Positions 45,543-55,370 of a stretch of DNA of 64,000 bases are shown here, one piece after another. The notes beneath the pieces were generated by a model, which was given only the letters and a program-made list of their open reading frames with translations, had not been told where the DNA came from and made no database searches. A program made the position numbers and the translations under genes. This DNA is from CAJXMH01 sp964001305 (GTDB taxonomy: Bacteria; Bacteroidota; Bacteroidia; Flavobacteriales_E; Vicingaceae), in contig CAXFAI010000023.1 in NCBI GenBank assembly GCA_964001305.1, forward strand, positions 1-64,000, given 5' to 3'. Within the stretch, counting starts at the first letter, position 1; each line of letters starts with the position of its first letter.

Positions 45543-46676
45543 CTAAGCATTTACTTTTTGCTTATTAATTACTGGATTTGCATACATTTCTAAAAAAGTA
45601 TGACGCTTAAAGTCATGTTCTCCTTCTACACCATCTATTTTTGATTCCACATAGTCGCTGAATTTATGAATCGCTTCTTTGGTGTATTCAGAGATGTATT
45701 TACTTTCTCCAAATAACAAATCATAAGCCATATAATTTGTAGGTAACAAATGATAGGATTGATAAATCTGATTGTCTATAACTTTTGCAACTGCTGCCAA
45801 TAAATCATTTCGGTTGGTGATATCGCTTAAGTTTTCTAACTCATTATTTATGGGTTTTCCAAAGCTCACCACTACCCTACCTTTTCTTCCTTGTATACCT
45901 TCAGCCATGTGAATCATATCTTCCATGGGTTGTTTTTCATATTTCCCTCCTTTTGCTTGTGTCATAAGTTCAGGCAAGGTTAAAGCGTCACATGGATTGT
46001 ATTCATAAGCTACAGAAATGGGACAAATGTTTAGATTTTTTATTTTATCTAATGCGGTACTTCCTTCAGCTGCTAGGCTAAACATTTTCAACAAACTAGG
46101 ATTCGTTTGGTCATTTCCGTTTTTACTTCTACCTGACTTTTGAGCAATCCAAATCGAACTCTGCTTTTCAAGTATAGTATGATTGATATAAGAAGATAAT
46201 TCAATTGATGTTTTTACTTTCTCCTCCTTTGGAACATCACGCTTAACAATAAAACTTTTATTGAGCTTTACCAAATCAACCACCCAAGGAATTTTCATCA
46301 AATTATCTCCAATGGCAATTTCAGCTGTTTCAAACCCTTCTTTTAGCAGAACAAAATTCATTAAAGCCGAATCAAGTACAATGTCCCTATGGGTAGAAAC
46401 AAACAGGTAGGCAGTGTCTTTCTGTAGGTTTTCAATACCATCAAAACTTATTCCTTGAGTCGATAGATTAATAAGTCGTTGTAAAACAGGCACAATAACT
46501 TCTGCTTGAAATTGACGAATATTCTTAATGCTCAACATTTTAGCTTTAAACATCTCCAATGGCACATCAGGATTTACTTGTTTCATAACTTCTTGAAACT
46601 GCTCCTCTTGAATAAGGGCTTTGATTTTATTTGGAACTTCTTCGTCTTTATAAGGCCTTATTTCGTCAAAATTCAT
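45543..46676 (-). CDS. PlsB-like glycerol-3-phosphate/lysophospholipid acyltransferase
   Basis: The 377-residue protein has the acyltransferase core at about residues 90-280. VSTHRDIVLDSALMNF holds the catalytic His and Asp, here with five residues between them instead of the usual four (HX4D). A KSGRSKNGNDQTNPSLLKMF block and PISVAYEYNPCD follow. No clear membrane segments are seen. The family transfers acyl chains to glycerol-3-phosphate or a lysophospholipid in membrane lipid synthesis. It is well known in Bacteroidota as a PlsB-like enzyme. It is divergent from the Nudix gene and convergent with TIGR02757. Confidence 0.8.
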   Translation of the reverse strand: MNFDEIRPYKDEEVPNKIKALIQEEQFQEVMKQVNPDVPLEMFKAKMLSIKNIRQFQAEVIVPVLQRLINLSTQGISFDGIENLQKDTAYLFVSTHRDIVLDSALMNFVLLKEGFETAEIAIGDNLMKIPWVVDLVKLNKSFIVKRDVPKEEKVKTSIELSSYINHTILEKQSSIWIAQKSGRSKNGNDQTNPSLLKMFSLAAEGSTALDKIKNLNICPISVAYEYNPCDALTLPELMTQAKGGKYEKQPMEDMIHMAEGIQGRKGRVVVSFGKPINNELENLSDITNRNDLLAAVAKVIDNQIYQSYHLLPTNYMAYDLLFGESKYISEYTKEAIHKFSDYVESKIDGVEGEHDFKRHTFLEMYANPVINKQKVNA

Positions 46677-46720
46677 TGCTTTGTGTTTAGCATTTAAAAG
46701 GTTGGCTAAGATACCATTTC

Positions 46721-47248
46721 ATGAAAATCAAAAAAAGAGAAACAGCATTTAAAGGTTATTATACTTTATATCAACTTGAAGTTGAAAGCGATAAAACGGG
46801 TATAGTTACTGAAAGAGAACAATTTAAGACACCTGATTCAATTGGAGTTTTAGTTCATGATACCGCTAAAAATGAGATCATTCTTGTAAAACAATTTAGA
46901 ATTGGTCCAGAAAAAGAGTTACTTGAAATTGTAGCTGGGAAAGTAGAAGGAACAGATTTGGATTTGGAACGAACAGTTCATCGAGAAGTATTGGAAGAAG
47001 TGGGCTATGAAATAGATCAATTGGAACATTGGTATAAATTTTACACTACCCCCGGACCGGTTACTGAATGTATGAATTTATATTATGCTCAAGTAAGCAA
47101 ACAAGTAGAAAAAGGTGGTGGTTTAGCAGAAGAAAATGAGGAAATTGAAATCGTCAAAATGAGTCCAAAAACATTTACTAAAAACTCATTTACAGATGCT
47201 AAGACAATAATAGCTCAACAAAAACTTAAAGACTTTCTTAAGATTTAA
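46721..47248 (+). CDS. Nudix hydrolase, ADP-ribose pyrophosphatase type
   Basis: The 175-residue protein has the Nudix helix in AGKVEGTDLDLERTVHREVL with REVLEEVGYE. The box is slightly divergent: one extra residue precedes the REUxEE core. KQFRIGPEKELLEIVAGK and TPGPVTECMNLYYAQVSK are typical of the ADP-ribose/NudF-type family. It likely hydrolyses ADP-ribose or another nucleoside diphosphate sugar to monophosphates, with Mg2+ held by the Glu pair. Its 3' end overlaps the stop of the converging DUF3817 gene. Confidence 0.88.
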   Translation: MKIKKRETAFKGYYTLYQLEVESDKTGIVTEREQFKTPDSIGVLVHDTAKNEIILVKQFRIGPEKELLEIVAGKVEGTDLDLERTVHREVLEEVGYEIDQLEHWYKFYTTPGPVTECMNLYYAQVSKQVEKGGGLAEENEEIEIVKMSPKTFTKNSFTDAKTIIAQQKLKDFLKI

Positions 47249-47546
47249 TCATTCGTTTTACTTGCCGCTCTACAAAAAATGGCGCGATAGGTAAAAAGGC
47301 AGCAATAAAATAAGTTACTAACCTTTGAAAGCGCCATTTTAATTGACTTGTTACATAAAACAGTTGAAACACATAAGCTATAAACAAAGCACCATGTGCC
47401 CAACCTACGTATTTGACCATTTCAGGCATATCTGCCATATACTTTAAAGGCATCGCTATTAGAAGTAATACCATAAAAGAAACACCTTCAGCAAAACTAA
47501 TTCTTGCAAATTGACGCAGTTGTTTGATGTGATCTTGATTATCCAT
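47238..47546 (-). CDS. DUF3817 membrane protein
   Basis: ATG 47546 gives 102 residues. Three hydrophobic segments (about 18-38, 46-67 and 75-92) and the blocks AEGVSFMVLLLIAMPLKYM, MVKYVGWAHGALFIAYVFQL and FFVERQVKR match DUF3817, a small membrane family of unknown function often found beside unrelated membrane proteins. Its start overlaps the stop of the S1/P1 nuclease gene by 8 bases, so translation may be coupled. It converges on the Nudix gene. Confidence 0.8.
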   Translation of the reverse strand: MDNQDHIKQLRQFARISFAEGVSFMVLLLIAMPLKYMADMPEMVKYVGWAHGALFIAYVFQLFYVTSQLKWRFQRLVTYFIAAFLPIAPFFVERQVKRMIKS

Positions 47547-48303
47547 AAATATCATTTAAAATAGCTGCTAATCTTACTCCAGCTTTGTGCAATTGGATTT
47601 TAACTGTTTCCCAATTTTCATACATATACTCGTAAGAAAGGTAATCCTTCTCTCCTATTTCGTATACCTGAGGTCTTAAATTCATCGCTTCTGTAATCCA
47701 CTGATTAATATCTGTATTGTAATATAAACCATCTAACTCTTCTTTGGGATGATCAATAAGAGTACTTAGTTCAGAATATGAAAATTGCTTGCTTTCAATC
47801 ATTTCACTGTCCCAAATTCGATGAAGGTTCGATTTATCATAAAACCAATTGATTTTAACATCATTTCCTCCCCTGTCTTCTCCATTTCCAACATGCAAAG
47901 GTTGATGAATATCACCTACCAAATGCACTAACATTCTCAATGCTTCCACTTGGCTTTTTTGATCAGCCGATTCATCTTTCAAAATTTGAATCATGCGTTC
48001 AATCGCTTCAAAAGCATCGCCTTTTTCACTTTTCTCTACTGCATGATAATGTTGACCATCTGGTATAGTTACATAATGCCAAGCGTGAGTATGATCATAG
48101 TTGTTGTCACTTTTAATATCGTCCATCCAAGTAGAAGCCTCAACTAAAGATTCATGCCCCATGAGTTGATGAATGGCTTTCTGAGCCTTTTTACTTAAAT
48201 GATTTTGAGCAACTTTTGCAACTACTCTATGCCCCGTTTGACCCCAACCAAAACAGCTAACACTGATGATTAGTAATAAGTTAAAACTGAATGTTTTTCT
48301 CAT
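47539..48303 (-). CDS. secreted S1/P1-type zinc nuclease
   Basis: The 254-residue protein has a signal peptide (MRKTFSFNLLLIISVSCFG) directly followed by W in WGQTGHRVVAKVAQNHL, the N-terminal Trp and His that bind zinc in mature S1/P1 nucleases. WMDDIKSDNNYDHTHAWHYV, LVHLVGDIHQPLHVGNGEDR and NLHRIWDSEMI supply the remaining His and Asp zinc ligands. It degrades single-stranded DNA and RNA in the periplasm or outside, and may help nucleotide scavenging. It overlaps the DUF3817 gene. Confidence 0.93.
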   Translation of the reverse strand: MRKTFSFNLLLIISVSCFGWGQTGHRVVAKVAQNHLSKKAQKAIHQLMGHESLVEASTWMDDIKSDNNYDHTHAWHYVTIPDGQHYHAVEKSEKGDAFEAIERMIQILKDESADQKSQVEALRMLVHLVGDIHQPLHVGNGEDRGGNDVKINWFYDKSNLHRIWDSEMIESKQFSYSELSTLIDHPKEELDGLYYNTDINQWITEAMNLRPQVYEIGEKDYLSYEYMYENWETVKIQLHKAGVRLAAILNDIYG

Positions 48304-48343
48304 GCTGAATTGATTTTTTCGAGCTTAAAAATAATCAAATACC

Positions 48344-48733
48344 TTAGTTTTCTATACGATCTTTTACGTATTCCACTTTTGTTTTTCCGTGGGGCTTTGG
48401 TTTTCCATCATCTCCTAGGTTCACCATGGTTATATTATCTATGGTAATGATGTTTCTTCGACTCATTTTGTTTCGAGCAACGCAGCTTAAAGTGATTGAA
48501 GTATTTCCAAACTTTTCGACTTGTATGCCCAACTCTACAATATCACCTTGTCTTGCCGAGGAAATAAAATTGATTTCAGACATAAACTTTGTCGCTATCT
48601 TCTTGTTTTCCAATTGAATCATCGCATATAAAGCCGCTTCTTCATCAATCCATTGAAGTAATCTTCCTCCAAAGAGATTATTATTAGGATTTAAGTCTTC
48701 GGGTTTTACCCATTTTCTAGTATGAAAATTCAT
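48344..48733 (-). CDS. acyl-CoA thioesterase, YciA-like hot-dog fold
   Basis: I choose ATG 48733 (129 residues) over a GTG four codons upstream. The start MNFHTRKWVKPEDLNPNNNL with FGGRLLQWIDEEAALYAM is the helix of the hot-dog fold, where N and D/E residues act in acyl-CoA thioester hydrolysis. FMSEINFISSARQGDIVELG and GNTSITLSCVARN complete it. It is cytoplasmic, clearing acyl-CoA. It stands alone between the nuclease and a T9SS surface protein. Confidence 0.9.
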   Translation of the reverse strand: MNFHTRKWVKPEDLNPNNNLFGGRLLQWIDEEAALYAMIQLENKKIATKFMSEINFISSARQGDIVELGIQVEKFGNTSITLSCVARNKMSRRNIITIDNITMVNLGDDGKPKPHGKTKVEYVKDRIEN

Positions 48734-48757
48734 CTGTTTTTCCACAAATTTAAGTGT

Positions 48758-48765
48758 TAGTTTTG
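48758..48765 (+). promoter_or_regulatory. -7 promoter box of the T9SS surface protein
   Basis: TAGTTTTG matches TAnnTTTG and lies 20 bases before the ATG at 48786. Confidence 0.5.
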
Positions 48766-48785
48766 AGTATTAAATGAACTGAATT

Positions 48786-50186
48786 ATGAATTCTAGACTA
48801 TTTGCCTTACTTCTTATTTTGGTATGTTTTTCAACATTTTCATATGCAACACATACTAAAGGTGGATACATATCATATCAGTATATCAATGGCAATCAGT
48901 ACCAAATTGAGGTACATTTTTACATTGATCAAAGTAGTACCGCTTCACAAAGAAGAGAAATCTTGGTTGACTATGGAGATGGCTCACCAATGGATACCAT
49001 TTATCAACAAAGAACACAATTGATTTATAATGAATTATCGATTGTTACTTACCGTACTACACACACATACAATTCTGTGGGTTTATATACTATAAAAGTA
49101 AGTGACCCTAACCGTATCGGTGGGATTGACAACATAGATAATTCCAACAATGTACCCCTTTATCTTGAAACTGATTTACGAATCTTATCAAATACAACTA
49201 TTAATAACAATAGTGTATTACTTAGCATGATTCCAGTATCCAAATGCAGTATTGGAGAATATTTCAGGTTAAATCAAGCCGCTTACGACCCAGATGGTGA
49301 TTCTTTAAGTTATCAATTGATTACTGTAAAAGGACTCTCTGGCAACCCTGCTCCATCTTATTTTATTCCTTCGGGCGTTCTTATAAATCCGCTTAATGGC
49401 TCCATCAAATGGACGCCAAATCAATTAGGACGGTATGCTTTAGCAGTAGAAATTAAGGAATTTCGAAATCAAGTTTTAGTTGGTAGAACCATTTCAGATT
49501 TTATCGTAGAAGTTAATCCAAATGTTGTTGCTAAACCCTACTTACAATTGATAACTCCCCAACTTTTACAAGATAGTTGTGGATTATATAAAATTACAGC
49601 AAAGGATGGTGATCAATTACAATTGATTTTTAAATCAACAGACACGATAGGTTATCAGAACGACTTTATAATTACATATGATAGCACGCTAGTACACTCT
49701 ACTTTAGATACTAGTAAAAGTGTCTTTTCCGATTCTACTTTTCTAAACATAAATATTTCAATTGATGGGCAAGACGCGAGATGTAGACCTTATCCTATTT
49801 ACGTAAGATCTAATTCTAACGATATTTTTGTAGATGACATCCCCATTTTACTTTATGTCCAAGATTCCATAACCATTGGCTGTGATTCTATTTGTGGTTT
49901 TGTTGGTACTCCTTCTAATAAAAAGAACACTGAACTGAAAGTTTCAGTATTTCCTAATCCAGTTTCATCCAATCAGTGTACTTGGCGTATTGAAAATTAC
50001 ACGGATAACTATATGCCAAGTATAGAAATTTACACCACTCAAGGAAGATTGTACTATCACTCTCAGTTTAGTTCAAAAAACCAAATAAGCATCGATAAAA
50101 GCATACTTCCCACAGGTTTAATCTTTTATAAAATCAAGGATAAAACAGGAAATGTTCTTAATAGTGGAAAGTTGATTGTTAACTAG
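48786..50186 (+). CDS. T9SS surface protein with PKD/cadherin-like domains
   Basis: The 466-residue protein has a signal peptide (MNSRLFALLLILVCFSTFSYA), then HTKGGYISYQYINGNQYQIE, a start found in many gliding-type surface proteins. The middle contains cadherin/PKD-like beta domains, for example AYDPDGDSLSYQLITVKGL and GSIKWTPNQLGRYALAVEIK. Residues about 395-466 are a T9SS sorting domain (VSVFPNPVSSNQ ... LPTGLIFYKIKDKTGNVLNS). It is probably a cell-surface adhesin-like protein. Partner unknown. The stop overlaps the converging DUF5916 gene by 8 bases. Confidence 0.8.
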   Translation: MNSRLFALLLILVCFSTFSYATHTKGGYISYQYINGNQYQIEVHFYIDQSSTASQRREILVDYGDGSPMDTIYQQRTQLIYNELSIVTYRTTHTYNSVGLYTIKVSDPNRIGGIDNIDNSNNVPLYLETDLRILSNTTINNNSVLLSMIPVSKCSIGEYFRLNQAAYDPDGDSLSYQLITVKGLSGNPAPSYFIPSGVLINPLNGSIKWTPNQLGRYALAVEIKEFRNQVLVGRTISDFIVEVNPNVVAKPYLQLITPQLLQDSCGLYKITAKDGDQLQLIFKSTDTIGYQNDFIITYDSTLVHSTLDTSKSVFSDSTFLNINISIDGQDARCRPYPIYVRSNSNDIFVDDIPILLYVQDSITIGCDSICGFVGTPSNKKNTELKVSVFPNPVSSNQCTWRIENYTDNYMPSIEIYTTQGRLYYHSQFSSKNQISIDKSILPTGLIFYKIKDKTGNVLNSGKLIVN

Positions 50187-52635
50187 CCTTTTTACCTTTT
50201 AAGTTTAGGTAGTCAATAAAATAGAGTAATCGAATCGAGAAACTATTGATTTGAGGAGCTTTCAGAGTGTTTTCAAAACCTTCATAATAAGAATAATCTA
50301 GAGGCTCACCTTCTTCAAGTATAGAATTTTTCCAAGCAATAATCACGTCACTTCCCGGTGCAAAACGCCATCTAAAAATTAAATCAATATTAAAGGCACT
50401 GAAATAGATATCATTTGATGTGCTTCCATCAGCTAAAAAAGGTTCATAATTCGTCGGGACTAATTTTCCATTTTCAGAGACATCATTAAATCGGTTATAT
50501 TTTGCGACAGACCAATAATGCCTAAAGTTCAAATTGAGTGCCATTTTATTATTAAAAATATAGCTACCACTTAAATACGTTTCATGGATATCTACATTTC
50601 TTCTACCAAAAGTTATGGTATCCTGTATAGTTCGTATATAACCTATTTCATTCAAACGTTGGGAACGACTATAGCCAGGTACAATAAACAATTTATCACT
50701 AGGTCTAAAACGCGGCTCTATACCATAGTTTAAGAGATTTCTGCCCGGCTCATTAAAAACGCGATAATGAATGTTACCATCCAAAGCAAAGGGTTTACTA
50801 TAGTCAGAAGAAATAAATCCACCTACTGAGTAGCTACTTGGAAAAGCATAATAACGCTCAAAAGTCCGAGTTTCAAAATAATCTCTTGTCTCAATCGGCT
50901 CCCAGGCAGCATTTATTCCGAAAGTGAAAAAGTTTTTAAGGGTATAAACACTATTGTAAGAAAAGGCCAAATTGAAAAACTGATTTTCTTCTTGTAAGCG
51001 CTCATAAATAAAGTCAGCCTCTTGACGAATGCGATTAAAAAATTTGCCTGGTTTAAACTGATAGTAAGCAACGTAAGCTCGACTTGTACTCACATTTCTA
51101 ATCGTTTGAAAGCCCAAATCATTGATATTGTAATCTTTACCAATAACAGTTTGAGAAACATCCCATCTAAAGTTGCCGCTAATTTTGGCTAGAGTTGCAT
51201 TCCAACTTTGACCACTTTGTGTGTTTTCTTCAAAAAAACGGTGGCTCATAGCACCATATCCTAAAACAGCATATTGATTTTGTTTATCCGCAAGCTTTAA
51301 ATCGATACGGCTTACATTGGCATCCATGCTGCTTCCTCTTCGAAGTACATTGGTATTGGTAAAGCTTAAATATGAATTATTACGAAGCACTTGATCCAAA
51401 ACAAACACATTGTAGTTGGTTACTGGATTGGTTTCTATACTTTTTTCTTTACCACTTTCACTGTCCTTAACTACGGCTTTTGTCTGATCTTCAATGGCAT
51501 TAAAAAAACCAACTCCTAAGCCTTTTTTATTTCTACCAGAAACTTTCGTGGCATTCAATAAATTTCCTTGCCTCGGATTTTCAACTATCTCTTCAGTGCT
51601 ATCTATCTTAGACTCAAGCTGGTTTCTCCCTATCGGAATCCCACCTATCCTTCTTGAGTAAAACAATTCCGCTTTATTGAATAGCTCTACCCCTTCCGTA
51701 AAAAATGGTCTATACTCATTAAATTGAACTTCAAATGGCGATAAATTCAACACTTGATTATCAAATCGGGTTTGTCCAAAATCAGGAATCAAGGTCATAT
51801 CTAAGGTAAATGCATCAGACAAACCATACTTGATATCCATTCCACCCTTTAAAGAGTATCCATCTTCACTATTGGGAGCAGAATTAAACTCCACATAGGA
51901 TGAAGTGTATGGAAAGAAAAACAACCTTGTAGGTGGTTCAATATCTTTTATTCCGTTAAGTAAGCCTGTTTGAGTAAGGTTACCATCAAGTTGAGGATTT
52001 ACGAAGTTCCACCAAGACCTTTCTCGTTTTCTTCTAATTTCTCTTCCAAAATTAATTCCCCACAATTGCTCTTCAACTTCAGGGAAACGTAATGCCGAAA
52101 AGGGTATTTTCATTTCTACCGTCCAGCCTAAAGAGTCAATATGAGTTTCGCTTTCCCAAACAGCATCCCATTCTGTACTTTCGTCTAATGTTGAATATTT
52201 TACATCAATTTGAACTCCTGCAGGAGTTACAGCAAAGCCTTCTCCATTGATCCCATCTAGATAGCTGTTAAAAACAACGATAAAAAAGTCGGCATTACCT
52301 ATTTCATCTCGTTCCGTTAGAAAGTTGTAGATGCTATCCGGATTAGTTTCGTACATTCTAGCTGCTATGTAAATGGCTTGATTATCATAGGCCAGTTTTA
52401 CTTCTGTTAGCTGACTGCATGGTTTACCGACTTGAGGCGTATTTTGTCTAAGTTCATTGGCAATCGGAATGTTTTTCCAAGCAGAATCGGTTAACAGACC
52501 ATCAATTTGTGGTGGATTGTTTAAAAACCGTGTGAAATACTCCTTTCTTTCAATTGAACTTTCTTGGCTAAAACTAAAGCTTAAGGAAATGAAAGCCAGT
52601 ATTAAACAAGATATATGTCGTTTCCATTTTTTCAT
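50179..52635 (-). CDS. DUF5916 outer-membrane protein with CBM9-like N-terminus
   Basis: The 818-residue protein has a signal peptide (MKKWKRHISCLILAFISLSF), a carbohydrate-binding family 9-like domain at about 35-215 (PQIDGLLTDSAWKNIPIAN; VKLAYDNQAIYIAARMYETN) and a DUF5916 barrel with FPEVEEQLWGINFGREIRRK, FFTEGVELFNKAELFYSRRI. The last 400 residues are barrel strands ending NSFSIRLLYFIDYL. The family is widespread in Bacteroidota; a role in glycan handling is likely but unproven. Single gene. Confidence 0.88.
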   Translation of the reverse strand: MKKWKRHISCLILAFISLSFSFSQESSIERKEYFTRFLNNPPQIDGLLTDSAWKNIPIANELRQNTPQVGKPCSQLTEVKLAYDNQAIYIAARMYETNPDSIYNFLTERDEIGNADFFIVVFNSYLDGINGEGFAVTPAGVQIDVKYSTLDESTEWDAVWESETHIDSLGWTVEMKIPFSALRFPEVEEQLWGINFGREIRRKRERSWWNFVNPQLDGNLTQTGLLNGIKDIEPPTRLFFFPYTSSYVEFNSAPNSEDGYSLKGGMDIKYGLSDAFTLDMTLIPDFGQTRFDNQVLNLSPFEVQFNEYRPFFTEGVELFNKAELFYSRRIGGIPIGRNQLESKIDSTEEIVENPRQGNLLNATKVSGRNKKGLGVGFFNAIEDQTKAVVKDSESGKEKSIETNPVTNYNVFVLDQVLRNNSYLSFTNTNVLRRGSSMDANVSRIDLKLADKQNQYAVLGYGAMSHRFFEENTQSGQSWNATLAKISGNFRWDVSQTVIGKDYNINDLGFQTIRNVSTSRAYVAYYQFKPGKFFNRIRQEADFIYERLQEENQFFNLAFSYNSVYTLKNFFTFGINAAWEPIETRDYFETRTFERYYAFPSSYSVGGFISSDYSKPFALDGNIHYRVFNEPGRNLLNYGIEPRFRPSDKLFIVPGYSRSQRLNEIGYIRTIQDTITFGRRNVDIHETYLSGSYIFNNKMALNLNFRHYWSVAKYNRFNDVSENGKLVPTNYEPFLADGSTSNDIYFSAFNIDLIFRWRFAPGSDVIIAWKNSILEEGEPLDYSYYEGFENTLKAPQINSFSIRLLYFIDYLNLKGKKAS

Positions 52636-52736
52636 TTGGCCTGCAAAAATCGTTGAAAAAGAAAGTTTTTAAAAATTGAATTTTATTCCAGTAACTTTTA
52701 AATAACAAAACCGTCAAACAACTATAAAACGGTACC

Positions 52737-55370
52737 ATGAGGATTATTTTGACATTGTTTTTTTTAGTTAATTTTTGTTTTGCACAGAACCAAAGCTGTA
52801 AATTGTATGGTACAATTACCGACGAAGAAGGAAATCCAATTCCATATACAAGCATTTTCATTAGCAGTATTGCTCAAGGCACAATGGCTAATCTAGAGGG
52901 CGATTATTCCATTTCACTTCCTTGTAATTCTTATGAGTTACAGGTTCAAAGTATGGGCTTTCAATCCCAAAAAATTCAGGTGAATTTAAGTCAAGAAAAA
53001 GAAGTAAATATTCGATTAAAAACAGCCATTTATCAATTAAACGAAGTGGTTGTAGACCCTAATTCTGAGGACCCCGCCTATAATATAATTCGAAAAGCTA
53101 CAGCTATGGCCGAATATTACAAGAAGCAAATCAATGCTTATAAAGCCACGCTTTATGTCAGAAGCTTTTTTGATGTAGAGAGCTTACCTTGGATTGCTAA
53201 GAAATTGGCAGATGAAGATGATTTAGCGGATATGCAAACCGGTGACATTGAAGAAACTATTCTAGAGTATTCATTCCGAAAACCAAATCAAGTTAAAGAG
53301 AAAATTCTAGCCCGAAAAACAGGTCGATTTGATACTTTAAAAACTGGCTCGTCTTACATCAATCTAAATTTTTACAATTTAGGAGGAAGCGGTATGATTA
53401 ATCCACTTAGTCGAGGCGCTTTTGCCGTTTACAAATTCGAATATCAAAATACCTTTTTTGAAGAAGCTCAAAAAGTGCATAAAATTCGAGTGATTCCTAA
53501 GCGAAATGGCAGTGATTTAATGCGAGGCTACATTTACATTAATGATGGATTATGGAATATCAACAAAGTAGATGTAAGCTTTGAGCAACCGCTAGCAAAC
53601 ATCAAGTATGAACAGATTTACAATCCAGTAGAAGAATTGGTTTGGATGCCTATCAATCATAAACTTAAAGTAACCGTATCTATTATGGGTTTTGATATGG
53701 AAGTTCAATATTTGGCCACTTTGAAAGATTTAAGCGTGGAAGCTGACAGCATCATTAATCAAGCTATTAAGCAAAACTTAAATATTCAACCTTCTAGAAA
53801 TATAGATACAACAATGGTTAGTCAAGCAGAGAAAATAGTAGATAACAAAAGCAAACGACAAACCAAAATAGAAGAACTGATTCAGAAGGAAGAACTTACC
53901 AAAAAAGAAACCTTCAAATTGGTAAAAATGATTAAGCAAGAAGCAGAATCAAACCATAATGAATCTAAAAAAGAAGACCTTGAAATAAAAGACAATCGTG
54001 AAGTTGAATATGCGGAGGATGCTTTTGAGCAAAACGATAGTGCCTGGAATCAGTTTAGGCAAGTTCCCCTTTCGGAAAAGGAGAAAGAGATTTATGTTGC
54101 TAGAGATTCTTTGAATAAAGTTCAAAGTGGCGACACCGTTGTAAATCAAAAACACAGTAAATTAGGAAACATACTCTATTTTGATGGCACATTAAGAGGT
54201 AAAAACAAGCACATGAATTACCGACCAAATGGATTGTTAAAAGGAATTGAGCCTTCGTTTAACACAGTAGATGGTTTTTTAATCGAAAAAGAGTTATTTG
54301 ATGTTGAGTATAACAATTTAAAAGGTTCATTTTTGAAAGTAGCCCCTTGGATTAGTTATTCAACTGCCCGAGATCAATGGATGGGTCGCATAGATTTTAG
54401 CAATCAATACAATTATAAAAAAAGAGCAGGCTTTTACGCTTCTCTTGGAAGAAGAACAACGGACTTTAATGGAAATCAAGCGATTAATAAATACACAAAT
54501 TCAATTTCTTCTTTATTTTTTAGGGAAAACTTTGCCAAACTTTATCAAGAAGATTATGGATTAATTGGCCATCATATTGATCTGACAAATGGCCTTGTAT
54601 TTAACATAAAAGCAAAGTACTCCAATCGTAAAGCCTTGAGAAATTATACAAATCAAGCTTGGTTTAATTTCTTAGACAATAGTTACACCTCAAATGTGCC
54701 AAATCATGAAGATATTATTTCACAAACGGAATTGGCAGGAGACAATATTGCAACGATTGGCTCAATTGAATTGGCCTATACTCCAAGACAATACTACCGA
54801 ATAGACAATTACCAAAAAAGAATGTTAAGTTCAAAATATCCCACCTTTACGCTGAACTACGAAAAAGGTATTTCTGATTTATGGAATAGCCAATCAGATT
54901 TTGATCAAGTTACCTTTTCAATCGCTCAAAGCTTTTCTTATCGTTTAATTAATCGAATTAATTATAAGTTGACAGCAGGTACCTTTTTAAATAACGACCA
55001 AGTCTATTTTGCGGATTATCAATCTTTTTCAAATCGCCCTGCATATTTAATGTTAGATAATTCTGTAAATGCGTTTAAACTATTGGACTATACAGCCTTT
55101 AATAGCAACGATTCTTATTTTAGTGCTCACCTTTCGGTGGAAAATAACTTCTTACTACTTAAACATTTACCACCTTTTAATAAAACTGAACTTGAAGAAA
55201 AGGTAGAATTCAACTACTTAATCACTGAAAAGAAAATTCCTTATTATGAATTAGGATACTCACTTAATCGAATTTTACTTTTCATGGAGGCAGGAATATA
55301 TACAAGCTTTAAAGACCATCAATTTGAATCGATTGGATTTAAACTGGGCTTTAATTTGAATGATTTTTAA
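52737..55370 (+). CDS. CarboxypepD_reg-like/DUF5686 outer-membrane protein
   Basis: The 877-residue protein has a signal peptide (MRIILTLFFLVNFCFAQ), then a carboxypeptidase regulatory-like domain at about 22-98 (LYGTITDEEGNPIPYTSIFI; QLNEVVVDP). The DUF5686 region follows, with a large Glu/Lys-rich insert (about 370-440, including KKEDLEIKDNREVEYAED) and C-terminal barrel strands up to FKLGFNLNDF. DUF5686 proteins are TonB-receptor-like outer-membrane proteins of unknown ligand. Its end overlaps the converging LysE gene by 4 bases. No TonB box is seen. Confidence 0.85.
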   Translation: MRIILTLFFLVNFCFAQNQSCKLYGTITDEEGNPIPYTSIFISSIAQGTMANLEGDYSISLPCNSYELQVQSMGFQSQKIQVNLSQEKEVNIRLKTAIYQLNEVVVDPNSEDPAYNIIRKATAMAEYYKKQINAYKATLYVRSFFDVESLPWIAKKLADEDDLADMQTGDIEETILEYSFRKPNQVKEKILARKTGRFDTLKTGSSYINLNFYNLGGSGMINPLSRGAFAVYKFEYQNTFFEEAQKVHKIRVIPKRNGSDLMRGYIYINDGLWNINKVDVSFEQPLANIKYEQIYNPVEELVWMPINHKLKVTVSIMGFDMEVQYLATLKDLSVEADSIINQAIKQNLNIQPSRNIDTTMVSQAEKIVDNKSKRQTKIEELIQKEELTKKETFKLVKMIKQEAESNHNESKKEDLEIKDNREVEYAEDAFEQNDSAWNQFRQVPLSEKEKEIYVARDSLNKVQSGDTVVNQKHSKLGNILYFDGTLRGKNKHMNYRPNGLLKGIEPSFNTVDGFLIEKELFDVEYNNLKGSFLKVAPWISYSTARDQWMGRIDFSNQYNYKKRAGFYASLGRRTTDFNGNQAINKYTNSISSLFFRENFAKLYQEDYGLIGHHIDLTNGLVFNIKAKYSNRKALRNYTNQAWFNFLDNSYTSNVPNHEDIISQTELAGDNIATIGSIELAYTPRQYYRIDNYQKRMLSSKYPTFTLNYEKGISDLWNSQSDFDQVTFSIAQSFSYRLINRINYKLTAGTFLNNDQVYFADYQSFSNRPAYLMLDNSVNAFKLLDYTAFNSNDSYFSAHLSVENNFLLLKHLPPFNKTELEEKVEFNYLITEKKIPYYELGYSLNRILLFMEAGIYTSFKDHQFESIGFKLGFNLNDF